Under the pieces are notes generated by a model, which saw only the letters and a program-made list of their open reading frames with translations, was not told the DNA's origin and did no database searches. This document shows positions 1 to 15,100 of a stretch of DNA of 64,000 bases, one piece after another. The position numbers and the translations under genes are program-made. Source of the stretch: Ciona savignyi (taxonomy: Eukaryota; Chordata; Ascidiacea; Phlebobranchia; Cionidae); NCBI GenBank assembly GCA_000149265.1, contig CH003416.1:698698-762697 (forward strand), in the 5' to 3' direction. How positions within the stretch are numbered: position 1 is the first letter of the stretch; each line of letters begins with the position of its first letter.

Positions 1-192
1 TTTTTTCCAAACAATTCACTAATTTTCTCTAAAATTTCAGTAGTGTTGCTAAATTTAATGGTGATTAAAATAAAAGGAAAGCCAATATTTGTTTGTGCTT
101 AAAATGTGTGTTGGACTAGTTTAGTATAAAAAGAATCTAGATTATTGGGAAAAAATAGTTTTGTGGAAGGAGAGGTCATCAAAACTTTCAAA

Positions 193-3100
193 ATGCCGAT
201 TTCCCGGGAGAAACGGATGACTCAGAGCCTAAAAGTACGAGTTTCTTCTGCACAAGGTTGGTATATATAGCTATTTTAGGGCTTCACTAATCTGCGGCAC
301 AGGTGGTGGGACAACACACTATATCATGAGTAGGATGGGGTATTTCGTCAATAACTTAAGTGGGATGGGTTATAACACAAGTATGACAGGGTATTTTGTC
401 TTTAACATGAGTGGGACTGGTAAAGGGTATAATATGATATAACCTGTTCCCTTTATGACCGCTCATGATGGTGACCGTAACATCCCTTTACCCCTTCCCC
501 AGTATGGAAAGTACGGCAGCTACACAATCGAGTTTTTTTCCCTACGTCTTTGCCCACTTGGGTAATATCTCACATGCTCGCGAGCAGGCAGTATAAACAT
601 CGTATAATTTCCAACAAACCTGTAAACATGCCTCTGGACCTCGGGTAATTTACTGTCAGTACGTTTTTTGTTACGTAGATAGATATGTTAGCTGACGGAT
701 ATGATAGATTTAGGATAGAATAATGTTTGTTTAAGATTTTTACATAATAGTAATAAAACGCAGATTGTGTGCACTCTTGGACGTTTGCACACTGCACACT
801 TAAATATTTGATGCGTGCACACTCGAGATCTCGGCGAAAAGTGACATACTTTCCATACGGGCCCCTTCCCACTGTCCCGCAGATTTGTCTTGTACAGCAT
901 GAATGTCCGCAAAAATGTCTTTTTCCGCCACTGACCCGCAGACTAGTGTTTATGTATGCTATGCCTAATAGAAATTTTTAACAATGTTTGATTGGTGTCA
1001 CCTAAAGCTGTAAAGCTGATCAATTTAACCTGCACTTTTAGCCATTTCATGTTTTTGTTTTCAGTATCTCGTTGTAGTTGTACCGGTACTCTTTGCAACA
1101 AAAGTTTTTTAGGCAAAAATATAGAAATTTATTGTGGTGTTGTGTTGTGACACTAGTGTTGTGTTTTGACACAACACGTCACCAGCCAAGCTTCTTTGTT
1201 TAATGACAAACAGTTACTAACTCACGAAATTGCAAGATAATATTTAGTACTACAACTGTTAATTATTTTGTAAGATTGTACATTCGTATGTAAAAGCTTA
1301 CATATTTTTTTCCAGCCAGGATTTTTCTCTAAATAAATTATGTAAACTTTGAACTTTCTATTCCAACTGGTTGGTCTGATGGTTTAGTGCTTCACCTTGC
1401 AGTCAAAGGGTTGCAAGTATGAAACTGGTCGCTAGCTAGTTGGTTGTGTCCTTGGGCAAGGCACTTAACGGACATTGCCTGAACCCAGAAGATTAGAGGG
1501 TTCTACAAAATTAAAGGAACATGTGAATCATAAACAACACACTGCAATAGCTCTGGTAACCCGACGATGGGCGCGGGGTGATCTGACGATTGCCCGGGTT
1601 TTAACCCCCTTGGTTTTCCCATTCTCGGGGATAAACATGAATAGCCTATCCTATCCGATTGGAATTTATCTGTTTTATTAGTTATCTTGTTGGTTAAGCA
1701 CTATTTAAATTATATAATTTAAACTTTTTTGTATTATCACATACTGTATGAAATGTTTTTAAAAAACATTTGTCAGATCTGCATATATTGTGGACTGTCA
1801 GATAAACATTTATATATACATATTACACTGTTCTGAATGTTAATCGAACTGATTTCTGTTTAATAAATATTAATTTCTGATTATTTGTCAACAGCCAACT
1901 TAATTATTGTAGTTCTATTTTGTACATATTTAGGCCTGTTAGTTTAAAAAGTAGTCATCTTGTTGTTATTTATTTTTCTTAACACAAAAAAAAATGTAAA
2001 AATTTAATCAGCTTATATTTTTCTTATCAAGTTTGGTCTTGGTGATTGATACACACCAATAATTTTAATTTATCTACGACTACAGGATTAGTGTATATTA
2101 GTTACTAACAGTTTATTGTGTCTTTTAAATGTGTTGTGTTGATTGGTTATCGGTATGTTTTCTTTACCTTTGTCATAGTTTAAATGACGTACCATGCTCC
2201 GGTGAACCTAATATAAGCCATATATAAATAGGCTTATATGTAATTAATCATTCTAGTTCACTGTGTGCAATATTATCATACATAGCCAAAGTTGTATTTA
2301 ACAGTTTTAGGCCTTCACTAGGAAGTAGTAATATATGCCCAGATTAAGTTTTTACCATTTATATTAACTGACTGTCTTTCATTAGTCAGAGTTTTATAAA
2401 AAGAATTTTTTTTTAATTAAGTAGAATTTAAGTTAAATTATATATTAATACATGGAAGTATAGGCTATAATATATATCTAAACTGTATGTATATACTTGT
2501 ATGTACACAGTTTAATATATATTATATACCTGCATAAAATAATATAAACAGTTAACTTAAATTAAGGCTTCGATTCTTGCAGTGTAGTGTCAGTTACTAT
2601 TAATATGGTAATATTTTTTTCTAAAATCCTGATTAGGGATGCACAAACTAGAATATCGAATCTTCCGGATTCGAATCCTATGGGATTCGAATCCAAATAT
2701 TACGTTTATTTCGAATATTTGGATTCGAAATAATATACATTGCACATTAAGAAACGATAATTGCATGGAGTTCCTTTTTATTTCCATTGTACATATTACA
2801 GCAGCGTTGATTACAATGGATATTATAAGCATGGGCGCCGACATCCGCCGTTGCGCCGCAATGTCTGTTTTATAATTATGCAAAAAATTCCCTGTGCATT
2901 TAAATAATTATCACATTAAATCGTCTAACCGCAGCGGTGTTTATTGCTTTGATCGGCGGTTTGACCTAGGGTTACGTTTACCTAGATTCAATACAGGACC
3001 CACTAGACGCACTCCCGTTTTTCCCCATGTTCTTCCCATTACTAAGTATTAGCTAGAGAGACAGTAGGCTTACATCGGTTAACGGTTTTTTTTCTTTGAT

Positions 3101-6100
3101 CAGTTAACCGTTATAAGAATCTGGGTTCTTGCACAGCCCTCGCAGACACATAAATATTTGGTTTATTCTTTCCGTATTGTTGACGCTGAGCTGCGTATTA
3201 ACGACCATGCAATATTTCAGCGGGGGAAGTAGTTAGATTAAACACTTAAACTCCTGGCTTAATCTTTTAGCTTTGTAAATCGTTAGTATCATAGTTCTAT
3301 CCCAGTTAGTTCGAGGCATAGGGCCGATTGTGACGTCATAAAATTTCGCGCAACGGTAACATTTTACTGAAGTCGCCGCCTATGATTATAAGTATGTAAT
3401 CACACTGGCCAAAGAGGTAGTCAGCGGCAGCAGAAATTTTTGACGATCTTGCCACTTTAACTCGAGTTTGCTTTTTAATATAGAATAGGATTCGATATTC
3501 TGGATTCGAAATAACTATTCTAGAATACCAAGATATTCTAGTTTGTGCATCCCTAATCCTGATATTACCTTTTTTCTTCAATAGCCCTAATCACATCTTA
3601 AATTATTAATAATTATTACTGTACAATGAGAAGAAGAATTAGAGTGTCAAATTGTACAGCGCAATGTAATTGAATGTTGCATAGTTTCCTGGAATTATTT
3701 TTTTCTTTGTTTTAGACGGTGATACAGTGCATTCAGTTAATTCGGTTATTTTATTAAGCTAGTAGTATGATTATTTGGTGATGGATTGGCTAGCGGTTAA
3801 ATTGCATTCCACTGAAGCTGAGGGAACATTAAAAAAGTCTTCTTCTATGCTATCACTTGTAGAAAAAGATCTATGTAGGAAACTGTCTTAGTTGTATTAC
3901 TCACAATTGTGTTTAATTTTAACATTAACAAATATTAAAAGACAATAAGAATGTTTCAATTGACTTATAGTTAAAAAACTATTTAAAGTATTTTCCAGGA
4001 TAATGCAACACTGAGTGGTAGGTAGTATAATGTATGTTTATTAAACATAAACATTGTTTATCTGCAAATAGATATTGTTACTGTTATATTTATATATAAT
4101 ATATATACCGGTATATATTTAAATTTATAGAACTTTAAGTTTTATATTTAATTTACTCATAGTTTATAGAAATAACCGTACCACATATAAACTCTTAAGA
4201 ACCCGGCGAATTTTCCAGTTTGATATTTAATTATGGAACACATATTTCAGGTTGTGAAAAATTCAAACGGACTTCCAGTGCATCCAACATTATCACATCC
4301 AACAGCACATGTGGACAGAAGTACAACTTGATATCTGAGGGCAGCTTAAGTTGCCTATACCCAAATCCAAGCTCAAATCAGAGTACCAATTTGCTGAACA
4401 GGTTACTTCACCAATCCAAAATTTCATACTCATGGGAAACACACACAATTGTTTTGGAGGAAAGTCAAATCGTAACCAAAACGGTAAGAACAGTTTCTTA
4501 AAACTGTTTGATATTTTTATTTTTCAGAAGTGTACATTAAAATACTGATAATTTAGCGTATTTACTTTTAATGAAAAGTATTTACCTTTAATGACATGAT
4601 ATTATGCAAATTAATTTTGTAGATGATACAACTTGCATTGTATTCCAGACACCAAAGGGTATGTTTACATCCGGAATTCCGTTTTCATCCATTCTGAAAG
4701 TGACAACATTTAAAATGCCAAAGGCGCCCAAGTGCACCAAAGTGTTCACTAAGGATGGCAATTTTCTATTGCAGGTATAAAAGTTATTTTAATTTGCATT
4801 TATATTATATGGGCAAAAGTGTAGCTTCTCAAATTTAAGGTTATTGGTTCTCAAAAAGACTAGAAACTTCATCCTGTTTTCCTTGTTTCCAGGCACCTTC
4901 TGTCCATCTCCAAGACCAGTGGTTTTATTCCTTGCAGTGGAAGGTGAGACAAATATAAAAATATCTGTTGTTTTTCTATATTTTACAAGATGGTAAATCA
5001 GTTATAGGAGTAAAATTGCCTATTGGTTGTCTGCAGAATAGTGAAAGTGTCCCCTTAGTCACTGAGCAAATGTAATGAATGACGAAGCATAACTGATAAA
5101 ATTGTTGATGTCAACATTGTGTATTGTTAGATTTTTGGCTTTGATAAATTAGATTATGTTTAGTCTAGTTGTCTTAATTATTTTTACCAAACGAATATGT
5201 GTGTTTGAATTAAAAAGAAGCCCTCTTAATATGCCAAATTTTCCAGGTCACTGTGAATAAATACAAAGATATTTTGATGGAGGCAAAATCCGATGTATTA
5301 CTACAAGAACTCAAGGTTTGGACTTAATTTACAATTTTTAACAACTAGTTTATTAAACCAGGTTTTTTCATGAAATCCTTTTTTATACATAATAAAAGTG
5401 GTACCTGAGAATATTCGATAATTAAATATATGAGAGCTATGTTAAAATGGGTACTAAATATAAAAAATACTCCAATAGCAACAGATACAGTTTTTAAAAT
5501 GTATGTGCCAAAATTTTTAATGCTGGTATCCTATTTTAGAAAAGAAATGCTTGTATCCTTTATGCCTTGAAATCTAATCGTTTTTGTTAAATAGTAATGA
5601 TATTTATTACAAAGTGTAAAGTACCAAGATATACCATTAAAGGTTATCTTAAACCGGTATTATTAAACAAATACTTAAAAAGTATTTTATAAAAAAACAG
5701 ATATTTTGATACTTTTTTCCAGAAATTTGAATCTTTAGGTAATGAAATACCCTTCATCATATTGAGACACATTATGGTTATAAAATCAATCAGCTCACTG
5801 TCTTTCCTGTGCAATAAAATCTGCTTCCCTAATGTACTACTAGACTTATAAAATGTATATGGGCTATTCTGTTTATACTAGGCAATTCTTTTTGTAAAGT
5901 AAATACAAGATCTTCTCAAAATGACAATTTTTAAACATCTGGGTAAAAAGACGATGGTTTCTAAATCCTTAAACTAGATTACAAGTGCCATATTGTAGAA
6001 TTGTCTTACTGCCAGTTTACTTGTGATTTGGGCTGGTATAACTTACAACCGAAACACTTGTGTATATCTGGCTCGCTTGAATAAAATTCTAACTTCTTGC

Positions 6101-9100
6101 AGTTGCTTGTATCTCTGGCGATGAGTTTTCCACTTCATGTAGCTGACACCCACATTCCAGTATTAAACATCGTTTCCCAACTACTTTCCAAGGTATTACT
6201 TAACAGTATTACTCTGCTGTATTGTTATATTATTATAACATGTAGAAAAAAAATATACATCAAATATATTTTATGCATCAAATATTCAACATAACTGGGA
6301 GAGGTTATTTTAAGCTTTGATTTTCATTTTACCTATTACTGTGACCTTAACCTGATGAGGATAGGTGAGGTTAGTTGACTGTGGTTTAATTTATGAAGCT
6401 AAGTTTGCTAGTGAAGTTTGTCTGTTGAGTAAGTATAATAAATATATTTATTTTTTCTAGAAAGCCGTTACGATGAGCAACTTATCACAAGAAGAATTAA
6501 TTACTGTAAGTCAAATAGCACTTTCTTTAACCTCCCAATTACACCTGCACTAAGCAACTGTTGGTGAAGTATCTTTTTTAAGAATTATACCTTAAATTTC
6601 AGATTTTATAATTTGTTTGTAATTTTTTTAATTTATTCGCCAAGTAGCTGATCACAATTAGTTTATATAAATTTTAAACATTTATTGTATCACCACATTT
6701 AATATAATAACCAATTTAATTAGAACATGCTTGCTCTATGAAAGTTAAAATTTTCCATGAACCCAAAAATACTCAATGAAAACAGTATCTGCTTAGCTAG
6801 CTACCATTACTTTGGTTTTTTGAAACCCAATCTGGGGTCGATTGAGTTCATCTGGTTTGTTACGTAAGTGGCATGTTACGCAAGTTACACAATCCATGCA
6901 GTGAATCAACATTGTGTTTTGGTGTTTTGATTCATTGTGTTTGATACAGGCACTGGCTCCTCTGGTTGAAAACAACCAACCCTCACAGGAGATATGCAGC
7001 TTTTTTATTAAGGTAATTTCATGTTAAAACCTGCTTATTTGATTTCACCATTATCGCCAAACATTTACTGTTTATGTACACTTTCTGTTACTATATCTTT
7101 ATGTTTTCTGGGATGATCCGTAAAATGAGGAGCACATCTTTATATATTAAACATAGACACTTGTGACCATAATAATTGAATTTGAAAGATAATAGTCTAA
7201 GAAAAACACGTAGCCAACATGACACATTTTTTAGCGTTTTTGATTGTTGCTTTAAAGGGAAAAGTAGTATATTGCTCAGATGTACATTAGGTCCTTGCAC
7301 TTAAAAGGCGCGCTCTATTTAAAATTGTTGATGCATGTTTGGTCAGTAAGCCATTGCAGGTAAACTAGGAAACAAAATCTAGATGGAACAGGAAACCCAT
7401 TAGAATATTTGTAGTCATAATAACGTTTATCATAGGCCCATTAAATAATTTCCGCCTAAATTCAAAGCACTTTAAAAAGTGAAAGTACTTTGTTTTGCCT
7501 TTATAATATTTAAGTTATGTAGTTGTAGTCTAGAATATACATCATGTGTTATAGTTTTAGCATCGTTCCAGTGTACTGTTAAATTCATAACCTAACAAAG
7601 TTCTATTTAAGAATGGACAAGGGCTTTTAAAATACTTTACCACACTTTAAAAAACTTGTTTAAATAAAGATTTAAGCAAGGCTGTTGTTTAGCACTGGCC
7701 CTTTATCACTTTTACCTTAACATGAATTCTATGCTCACTAGATGCTAAATTAAAAAAAATATTTGTTTGGGTTATAAAAGCGTATTTTATTCACGTTATA
7801 GCGCATGTTCAATCAAATTTTTGCATATAAATTCCTATAATCTCAATATTGCACAATTTTGTGTTTACAGTGGTGCTAATAATCACAATTTTTCATAAGA
7901 AACTGTCTTGACACACAAATTTTAAGTGAAAGATTTTGGTGCTTTCCCTAATTGTAGCATGTACTATATTCATGTTCCTTAGTTTTATCTTAGTCATCCA
8001 TTATATGCCTGGGGGATGTAGTGATAGTGTTCATCTAGATTAAGTATAAATATCGCTATAATGCCGTCATACTACGACAATTTTACTAATCACTTCTCCA
8101 AAATTACTCAACATAGATAATGGTTTTAGATTTGTCTTAAATTTGATTTCCGTGTAATAATGAGTAATTTACCTCGCCAATTCATGGTTATTTTACTGAT
8201 TTTAATCATGTGGTTAGCTTAAGATAGGTTTTATTTTAGTAGAACCCATTATATAATTTCCATTTTTTTTAATTTGGACAATTCCTGTCCTTTATTGACT
8301 TGAGTCATTTCATATTTGATTCTTGAAATAGGATACATGCTGAACTATTTTCGTACAAAGCCAGGCTATTAAATATTTATTAGTTTTCTTTGCTCTGTTA
8401 TGTTTTAGTGCAAAAGTTGATGTAAAATATTTTTCTTGCGGTATTTCCAATGACCATGTTCAACTTTACCATGTATAGTATTTTGTTATTATGCCAAATC
8501 AATATACCTCTTCCTGTACCAGTATAGCTATACGATCCGTGGTGCTAAGACATGATTTGATTAATACTAGTGCATAGTTCGTTTACAGTTCCTGTATTAA
8601 ATTGTTAAAACTTTATGTTTTCTCATTGCCAACTCAATACTGTTCACCTTCGCTGGTGTTTTCAGACTTTTCTGTGGTCTAATATATACTCAAGCGTTTT
8701 TTTTTTAATTTAAGTGTCTAACTTCCAAGTGCACAAATGACTGGTTTGTTGTTCTGGCAGGTACTTTAAATTGGAAATGTGCCAGTTTAGAATTTTCTGT
8801 TTTGCATTTTAAATGTCAATATAATTTGACCCTTTCATGCTGCCTTGAATTGGTCCATGCATTTTAACATCAGATCTGTATTTCTAACATGTCAATTCTA
8901 TTCAGCATTGTCGATACGCTCCACGTTCCCTCATTGTGTTGGACACGTTTACTCCAATAGTTCACCGGATTCTAACACAAAGTGCGGTACGTTTTACCAT
9001 TTATATTTCCTTAGTGAACATTTTGTTTTTGCATTGCTTAAACATCATCTCAGTTTCTTTACTCCAACCTCTATTAATGGTCTATTGGGAAAGAATTCAG

Positions 9101-12100
9101 AACTTTTTTCAATCCTTATTTTTTGTAACAAACCAGTTTCATGGTAAGCAATAACACAAATTGTTTAAAGGAAAATTTATTTTCTTTTAACCCCACTTAG
9201 GTGCACTTAGGTGCTTTGCCACCTCCTTATGAATTTTACAACAAGTAATTATTTTTAGTTTAAACAGCAACTTTAAACCTCGTTTTACTGTTTGGCGTGC
9301 TTCCAATTGGATTTACTATTGAGAGTCTAGACTGTAGTGAGTGTAGGCAGTTGGTTCATGCATCTAAATATAAACCAACATCCTGATGAGTCTTTAGAAA
9401 TAGTGCTGCCTTGATGTGCGTCATTTGTCAATTTATCTCTTTGTTCTTCTTATCAACTGAATAACTGCCGAAATTTCCTTATGCATCAAAAAAAGACAAG
9501 GAAATATAAAAATTAATATTTTACCACATTACATCCTCCATTCTTTTAACAGTACTGAACCTTGCTCTATATGTTCTTATCCAGCTGTTTAAGTGCAGTC
9601 CTAAATAGAATATAATGATTTCCTAATAATAATATACAATATTTATATACGAATGATAAAAAATATAATGTTTATATTAAAAGTAATATTTTAAAACGAT
9701 AAATCTTCAGTAAAACCAGATTTTGTTGACAATAAATAAAGAACCCACAGGAGTTTTAAACAAACAGCATAAAAGCGAAATTTAAATTGATGCCCATTTC
9801 AATCTGATTGTTATTTAACAATAAATATAAATTATAAAATATAGTTTAATTAATTAGATAACCCAAGTCCGAATGTGAAAGTCCACATGATATTATGTCT
9901 TGATTATGTTATTACAACTGAAAATTAAAATGTCATGGTCAAAAATGACAGCCAATTACCCTTATATGTTGATGTACACAGAACTTTGGCAAAAAAACAT
10001 TTCTTCGAACCTTTATCATCGAATACATCCAAGCACTCAACTGTCAGAATAATGCTGAAGAGGCATTTCGGAAATTTCTTAAAACTGTACATGGCCCGAT
10101 GAGCCACTGCCCCCATCCAAGAATTCTCCACAACCTTGTTTCTGTTTGCCTCTCAGCCATCTATCGCTGCTTTGCTAGTGAGATTGAAAACAAAAGGCAA
10201 GCATATCTTATGCAACCTAATCTCCCAAAGATTTTTGTACATTTGTCATTATAGTAAAAAAGTTTTTTTTTCTACTTTTCTGCAATTATTTTATGGACTA
10301 AATTATTTAGAAATAACCAGAAGTTAATTATTGGTTTGTTTAATTGTGACCATTTACTTAATTAACAAAACTTATTTTTTCGATTAGAATCATCAATACC
10401 ATGAAATATATGTTACCTCTTGGAACTTAGAGATTCATTTAGGTGAACTTGGAACTAAATGTCATGTACTAACACGATTTAAATTGCCTTTAAACACAGC
10501 CTTACAGGCATAAACTTAGAGGTGTTTGGTGTGCAAATTGGACGCTTGCCTCCAAAATTGCTTCCCCACGATCTATAATCTTAACTAAAATTTGACCTAA
10601 AATTACTTGTAAAAATTAAATGGATAGTACAACAATATAACCATGCGAACATGCATATTTTACCAAATGAGGTTTTACAAAACACCCAAGTATAAAGGAT
10701 TTGCCTTAAATATCTTTTATGCCTATTTTTAGAAACAAGAAAGATACAAAATGCCAGAAAGACGGAACTCTGCCACCGAAGAGCCGAGCAGTTGCCACTT
10801 TGAACAACTATGGAGCCAACGCTGGAAAGAATTTAAAAAAAAACAATAAAGATGTGAATTTAAAATCTGGAAACTTAGCTGAAAATAAACCTCTTAACAT
10901 CAATATGCAGAGTAGAGGTAATAATAATCTGATTTCATTTTAAAAACAGAATTCTGTGTTTAGTACGGTACCTATTAATCTATTTCTTAAATTTAGTTTC
11001 TAAATTTACATTTTATTATACAGTTTTTGGTGAATATTTCGATTTTTTTAAGTTTGGCATTATATTTTATAATAAAAATTTGTTAATTGTTATATACACA
11101 CAATATTTGAAAAAACCTGGTTTTCAATAAAATCAGCGATAGAACTGAACAAATGCAGGAGTTTACATGTGTTTTAGAGTTTGTGTTGTCTTAAATGATT
11201 TTTCTAGTGATTAGTTTTTATTTTAAATAAAACATCGTGTAAATTTTTGGGATAGCAATTTTTATTTACCAACAGTTAAATGTTTTTTACCAGTGGTTAG
11301 TTTGTATTGTTAACTAAAAATTCTAAATTTTTTGGATAGCAATTATCAATAATAGTCGGGACCAATAGACTTTTGTATTCAATTACGCAGACTTGAACTT
11401 GAAAGAAACTCATGACCAGCACAAGAAGAGGGCAACCAGGTTCAGTGATGACAAGCCAACTACGTCCGAGTATGATATCGCCTCCATGAAGCTATTCGTA
11501 CTCATTCTTGATCAAATGTAGGATGTGCTATCAGCGATGCGTGTCATAACTCATAATATGAGTCATAATATAATGGTCATTTTGTCATTTTGGCGCAACT
11601 GCCTTTGTCTGACACCATTCTATATCATCTTCAAGTCGCTATTACTATTATTATGTTGAATTAAGTGGTATGTTTCATAGAATAAAAGTTAAATAAACAC
11701 TTAAAGTTGTCTGACTAAAGATTAAGTGTGTTTTGCACACAGTATACACATCTGATGATTTCTTATACAAGTAGTTGTTAAAATTTAATAATGTATTGAG
11801 TTGAAATTTAGATGGGTTACATTATGAACATTTTAAGAAAAGCCTGCATCATTACACTTAACAAGTGACAAAGCAAATACAAATGAATAAGTATTCAAAA
11901 ATTCTACTACATTTTACTGTTTTCACAAGGGTTGCCTTTAATTAAAAATTAAGTTTCTATTATTGTATATTCCTAGTTGACTCTTCTGATTTCTTAGATT
12001 TCAAATTGAAGATTGGGGGCCAGGTGTCGCTGGTTTGCTACAACCTCTTCCGTTTCCTGAAGAGTAAGTTCGGTTTTTTTTTCAATACCCTCAGTCACTA

Positions 12101-15100
12101 CTTGCGTACACTGTTATTAGACACCGATTGGGCACCAGTTAGTGACAGCCCATTATTAATTCATTCAGATGATCAGATTACAATGTGCCCACATCAAAGT
12201 GGTTGTAGTGCATTAAGGCTGCTTCTACATGTTAGCTTTCACACCATAAACAAACCAGGCCTTCGGGTTATTTTGGTTTTCTAGTGAATCCTGACGGTGT
12301 TATGATTTTTAATCTAATCATGGCTTGTATACATGCGGTTTAGTGTTTAGCAGAGATTGCCTGGTCTTTAAAATGAAAATCACTAAACTCCTTTGCCATG
12401 GGTTTGGCGTTGTATGAACAATTCAATAATACAATCGGTCTGTAATCATTTAAAGCGACATTTGCTTACTAATTCAATCTTAATATAAAACTTTTATTTT
12501 GTAGGAAGTAAAATGTTAATATTAATTGTTCTTCTGCAGGGCATTACGGAATAGGGATTTTATAAGGTAAGCTATTTGATTGTTTGGCATTTTTTTTGTT
12601 TGGGGTTGTTGTGTTGGTCTAGTTTGCTGAATATAGCAGAGCTAATGCACAATATTTACATTTTTTCTTTTAGTGCAGGAATGGAAACCTATTTGTTATC
12701 ATAGGTTCGCCTAAAATTTGAAATATTGTTGTGGTCGCACATATTAAATGTTTTTTGTTGTACTTATATCCGGATTTCATGCCTAGTAAGATGGCTAAAA
12801 GTTCTTTTCTTAGATTTTAACTTATTTTGCTTTTGTGACGCATGTCCACATAAATAATAATGCAAAAAAGACAAAAAGGCGACTCACTGCATTGTATAGC
12901 ACAATCTAAACAAAACTAACCGCTTTAGTCTTGATTTCGTTAAGAAAGGAAAAACATTATTCTCTTGTTTTTGTACATATCATTAGAATCTTGCGTGGAA
13001 GAGAAGAGATGTTTTAAATTACATTTGTAGTGATATTCTTAAGTAGGCCACATTAAATGGTCAAGTGTCACCCCTAGTCTCAGGATATATTTGGGATTGG
13101 GTATTTGTGACTTTCTTTTACGTTCCCCTTCAAGTAACGGCATTTTGATGTTTCCAAATCGTAAATTTTAAGTGTTTTTCAGGTTAAATGTTGAGATCTG
13201 GGAAATAGACAATTTATTGCAAATAAACAATAACTTACTAAGAAAATCCATAAACAATATCATAACAAGAAAATACGTAATAAATATTGTTTAACAGTAC
13301 ACAGAAACAGTTACGCAACCATAAAATACAGAAACAATAACAAAACATGAAAATACCTCAACAATAACGTAACGATAAAAAAATTAACAATAACATAACT
13401 GTAAGATACATAAACAAAAACGTAACACTAAAATATGTAACTAATACTTTAGAAAAAAATAGCCGTGCTATCATTTACATGCTTGTTTATCAATTACGAA
13501 CTATTTTTGTTGGGAGGGTTTTGTAAAATTTAGAATTTTACATTTAAGCTAGGTCTATAAATCAATCATTTATACATGATTTGTTCGAAATTGAAGACAT
13601 CGTGACAGCAAAAATAGTTTCAGACATTTTTGTGGTATTTTCTTGTTTTATATTAAATTTTGATTGTCCCAATTTATAACACATATTTACCTTTATCAAT
13701 TTATAAATAACACAGTTCGTATACAAATCTTTTTATTTTAATGCCAAGTAATAAGATATTATTTTATTGCCAAGTAATAAGTAATAAGATAAGATATTTA
13801 TTTTAATGCCAAGTAATAAGTAATAAGATATTGTCCTTAAAATTCCGTACTTAAATATGCATAGACAGGATGGCAACATATGGATCATGCTATTGTGTGA
13901 TGTGTCACATGTTTCAACATGCACATGCCCGCTTTAACACAAAGTCTAGTTCACCAAACGGCTACAAAAAGGAACTAAAATTAGACATGGCGCCAAAATT
14001 TCCGTTTTTTAGAATATATGGCTGTCTTATCTCTTTGAAACAAAGTAGTAGAAATTAACGATGATCTCACTTATCTAGAAAATCTGTATACTTTGCATGC
14101 TAAGATGTAAAATTGACTTTTGTAAAGTTTTATTATAAATTACCGCTTATAAGAAAAACAAAAAAGCCAATACAATTTAAGAAACTTTTAGAAATGTTTG
14201 CCTACATAACTTTTATTGTCCTTAAAAGCAATTTTGAAGTCTACAAAATGCATTATTAATAATTATTATTGCAACAAGCTTACAACTGGTGTAAAACCTT
14301 TGCAAGCTAATATCAACTTGCATCAGAAACAAAAAGTTTGCCACTCGCTGATATGCGAAGTCCGTAAATATTGCATTCGTAAAGTTTTTCTAGTAACTAC
14401 AATTACACAAAACACCATTCACACGTTGATTGTTTGATTTTGCGACGTCATATAAACAACCATTTACACATTGATTGATAAACTTTAGAATATATGTAGG
14501 ACAATAAGTTATGTCAAGTTTGTAAGTAAGGAAAGTTAGCTTGTATAAATCCAAATGTATGGTACCATGGCCGTAACAGAGTATGTATAAATGAACAGAA
14601 TTATAATAACATATTAGCCCTAATAATATATAATGATAAGCGTAAGACTACGGTATTCGGCATGACAACACTGTGTTTGTGATTAAATATACTCTATTTT
14701 TACCGAAACTCAAGATGCATATTTATACAAAGTTTCCTTCATAAAATAATGTGTCTGTGTTAGAATAATCGCGATACTCATTTAATAGTATCGCGATCAT
14801 CATTATATCGTTGCAGATCTGTATATTCTATTATATACCCATGTTACATCGTTTAAACTTGGCAGTTTCTATTATTTAACAAGCTGATTCCAGATCAATG
14901 TACCCACTAATTGAACGAATCACTCATGATCCACGTGATGTTGTTGTGCAAACACTGCTACATCTGCGCGATGGCAAGGATGGTTGGTTGCAAATCTACA
15001 GCTTGAACTCCACACTTTGTGAGGACGATGGACGTTTGTTTTTATCTATGGTGAGCTTTTCAGAAAAGTTAGCTGTCTGGTTGTGAGTTTTTGTTGAATA

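Noticed and set aside
1475-1681. 68-codon ORF beginning MPEPRRLEGSTKLKEHV, with near-identical frames at 22200-22442, 22658-22930 (minus), 43160-43384 and 46658-47026 (minus)
   Set aside because: All lie inside copies of the tRNA-derived SINE; the shared frame reflects repeat identity, not a gene family.
4623-4648. An earlier acceptor (TTTTGTAG at 4622) for the third CMIP exon
   Set aside because: It gives the wrong phase; the acceptor TATTCCAG at 4648 keeps phase 0 and aligns TPKGM with the family.
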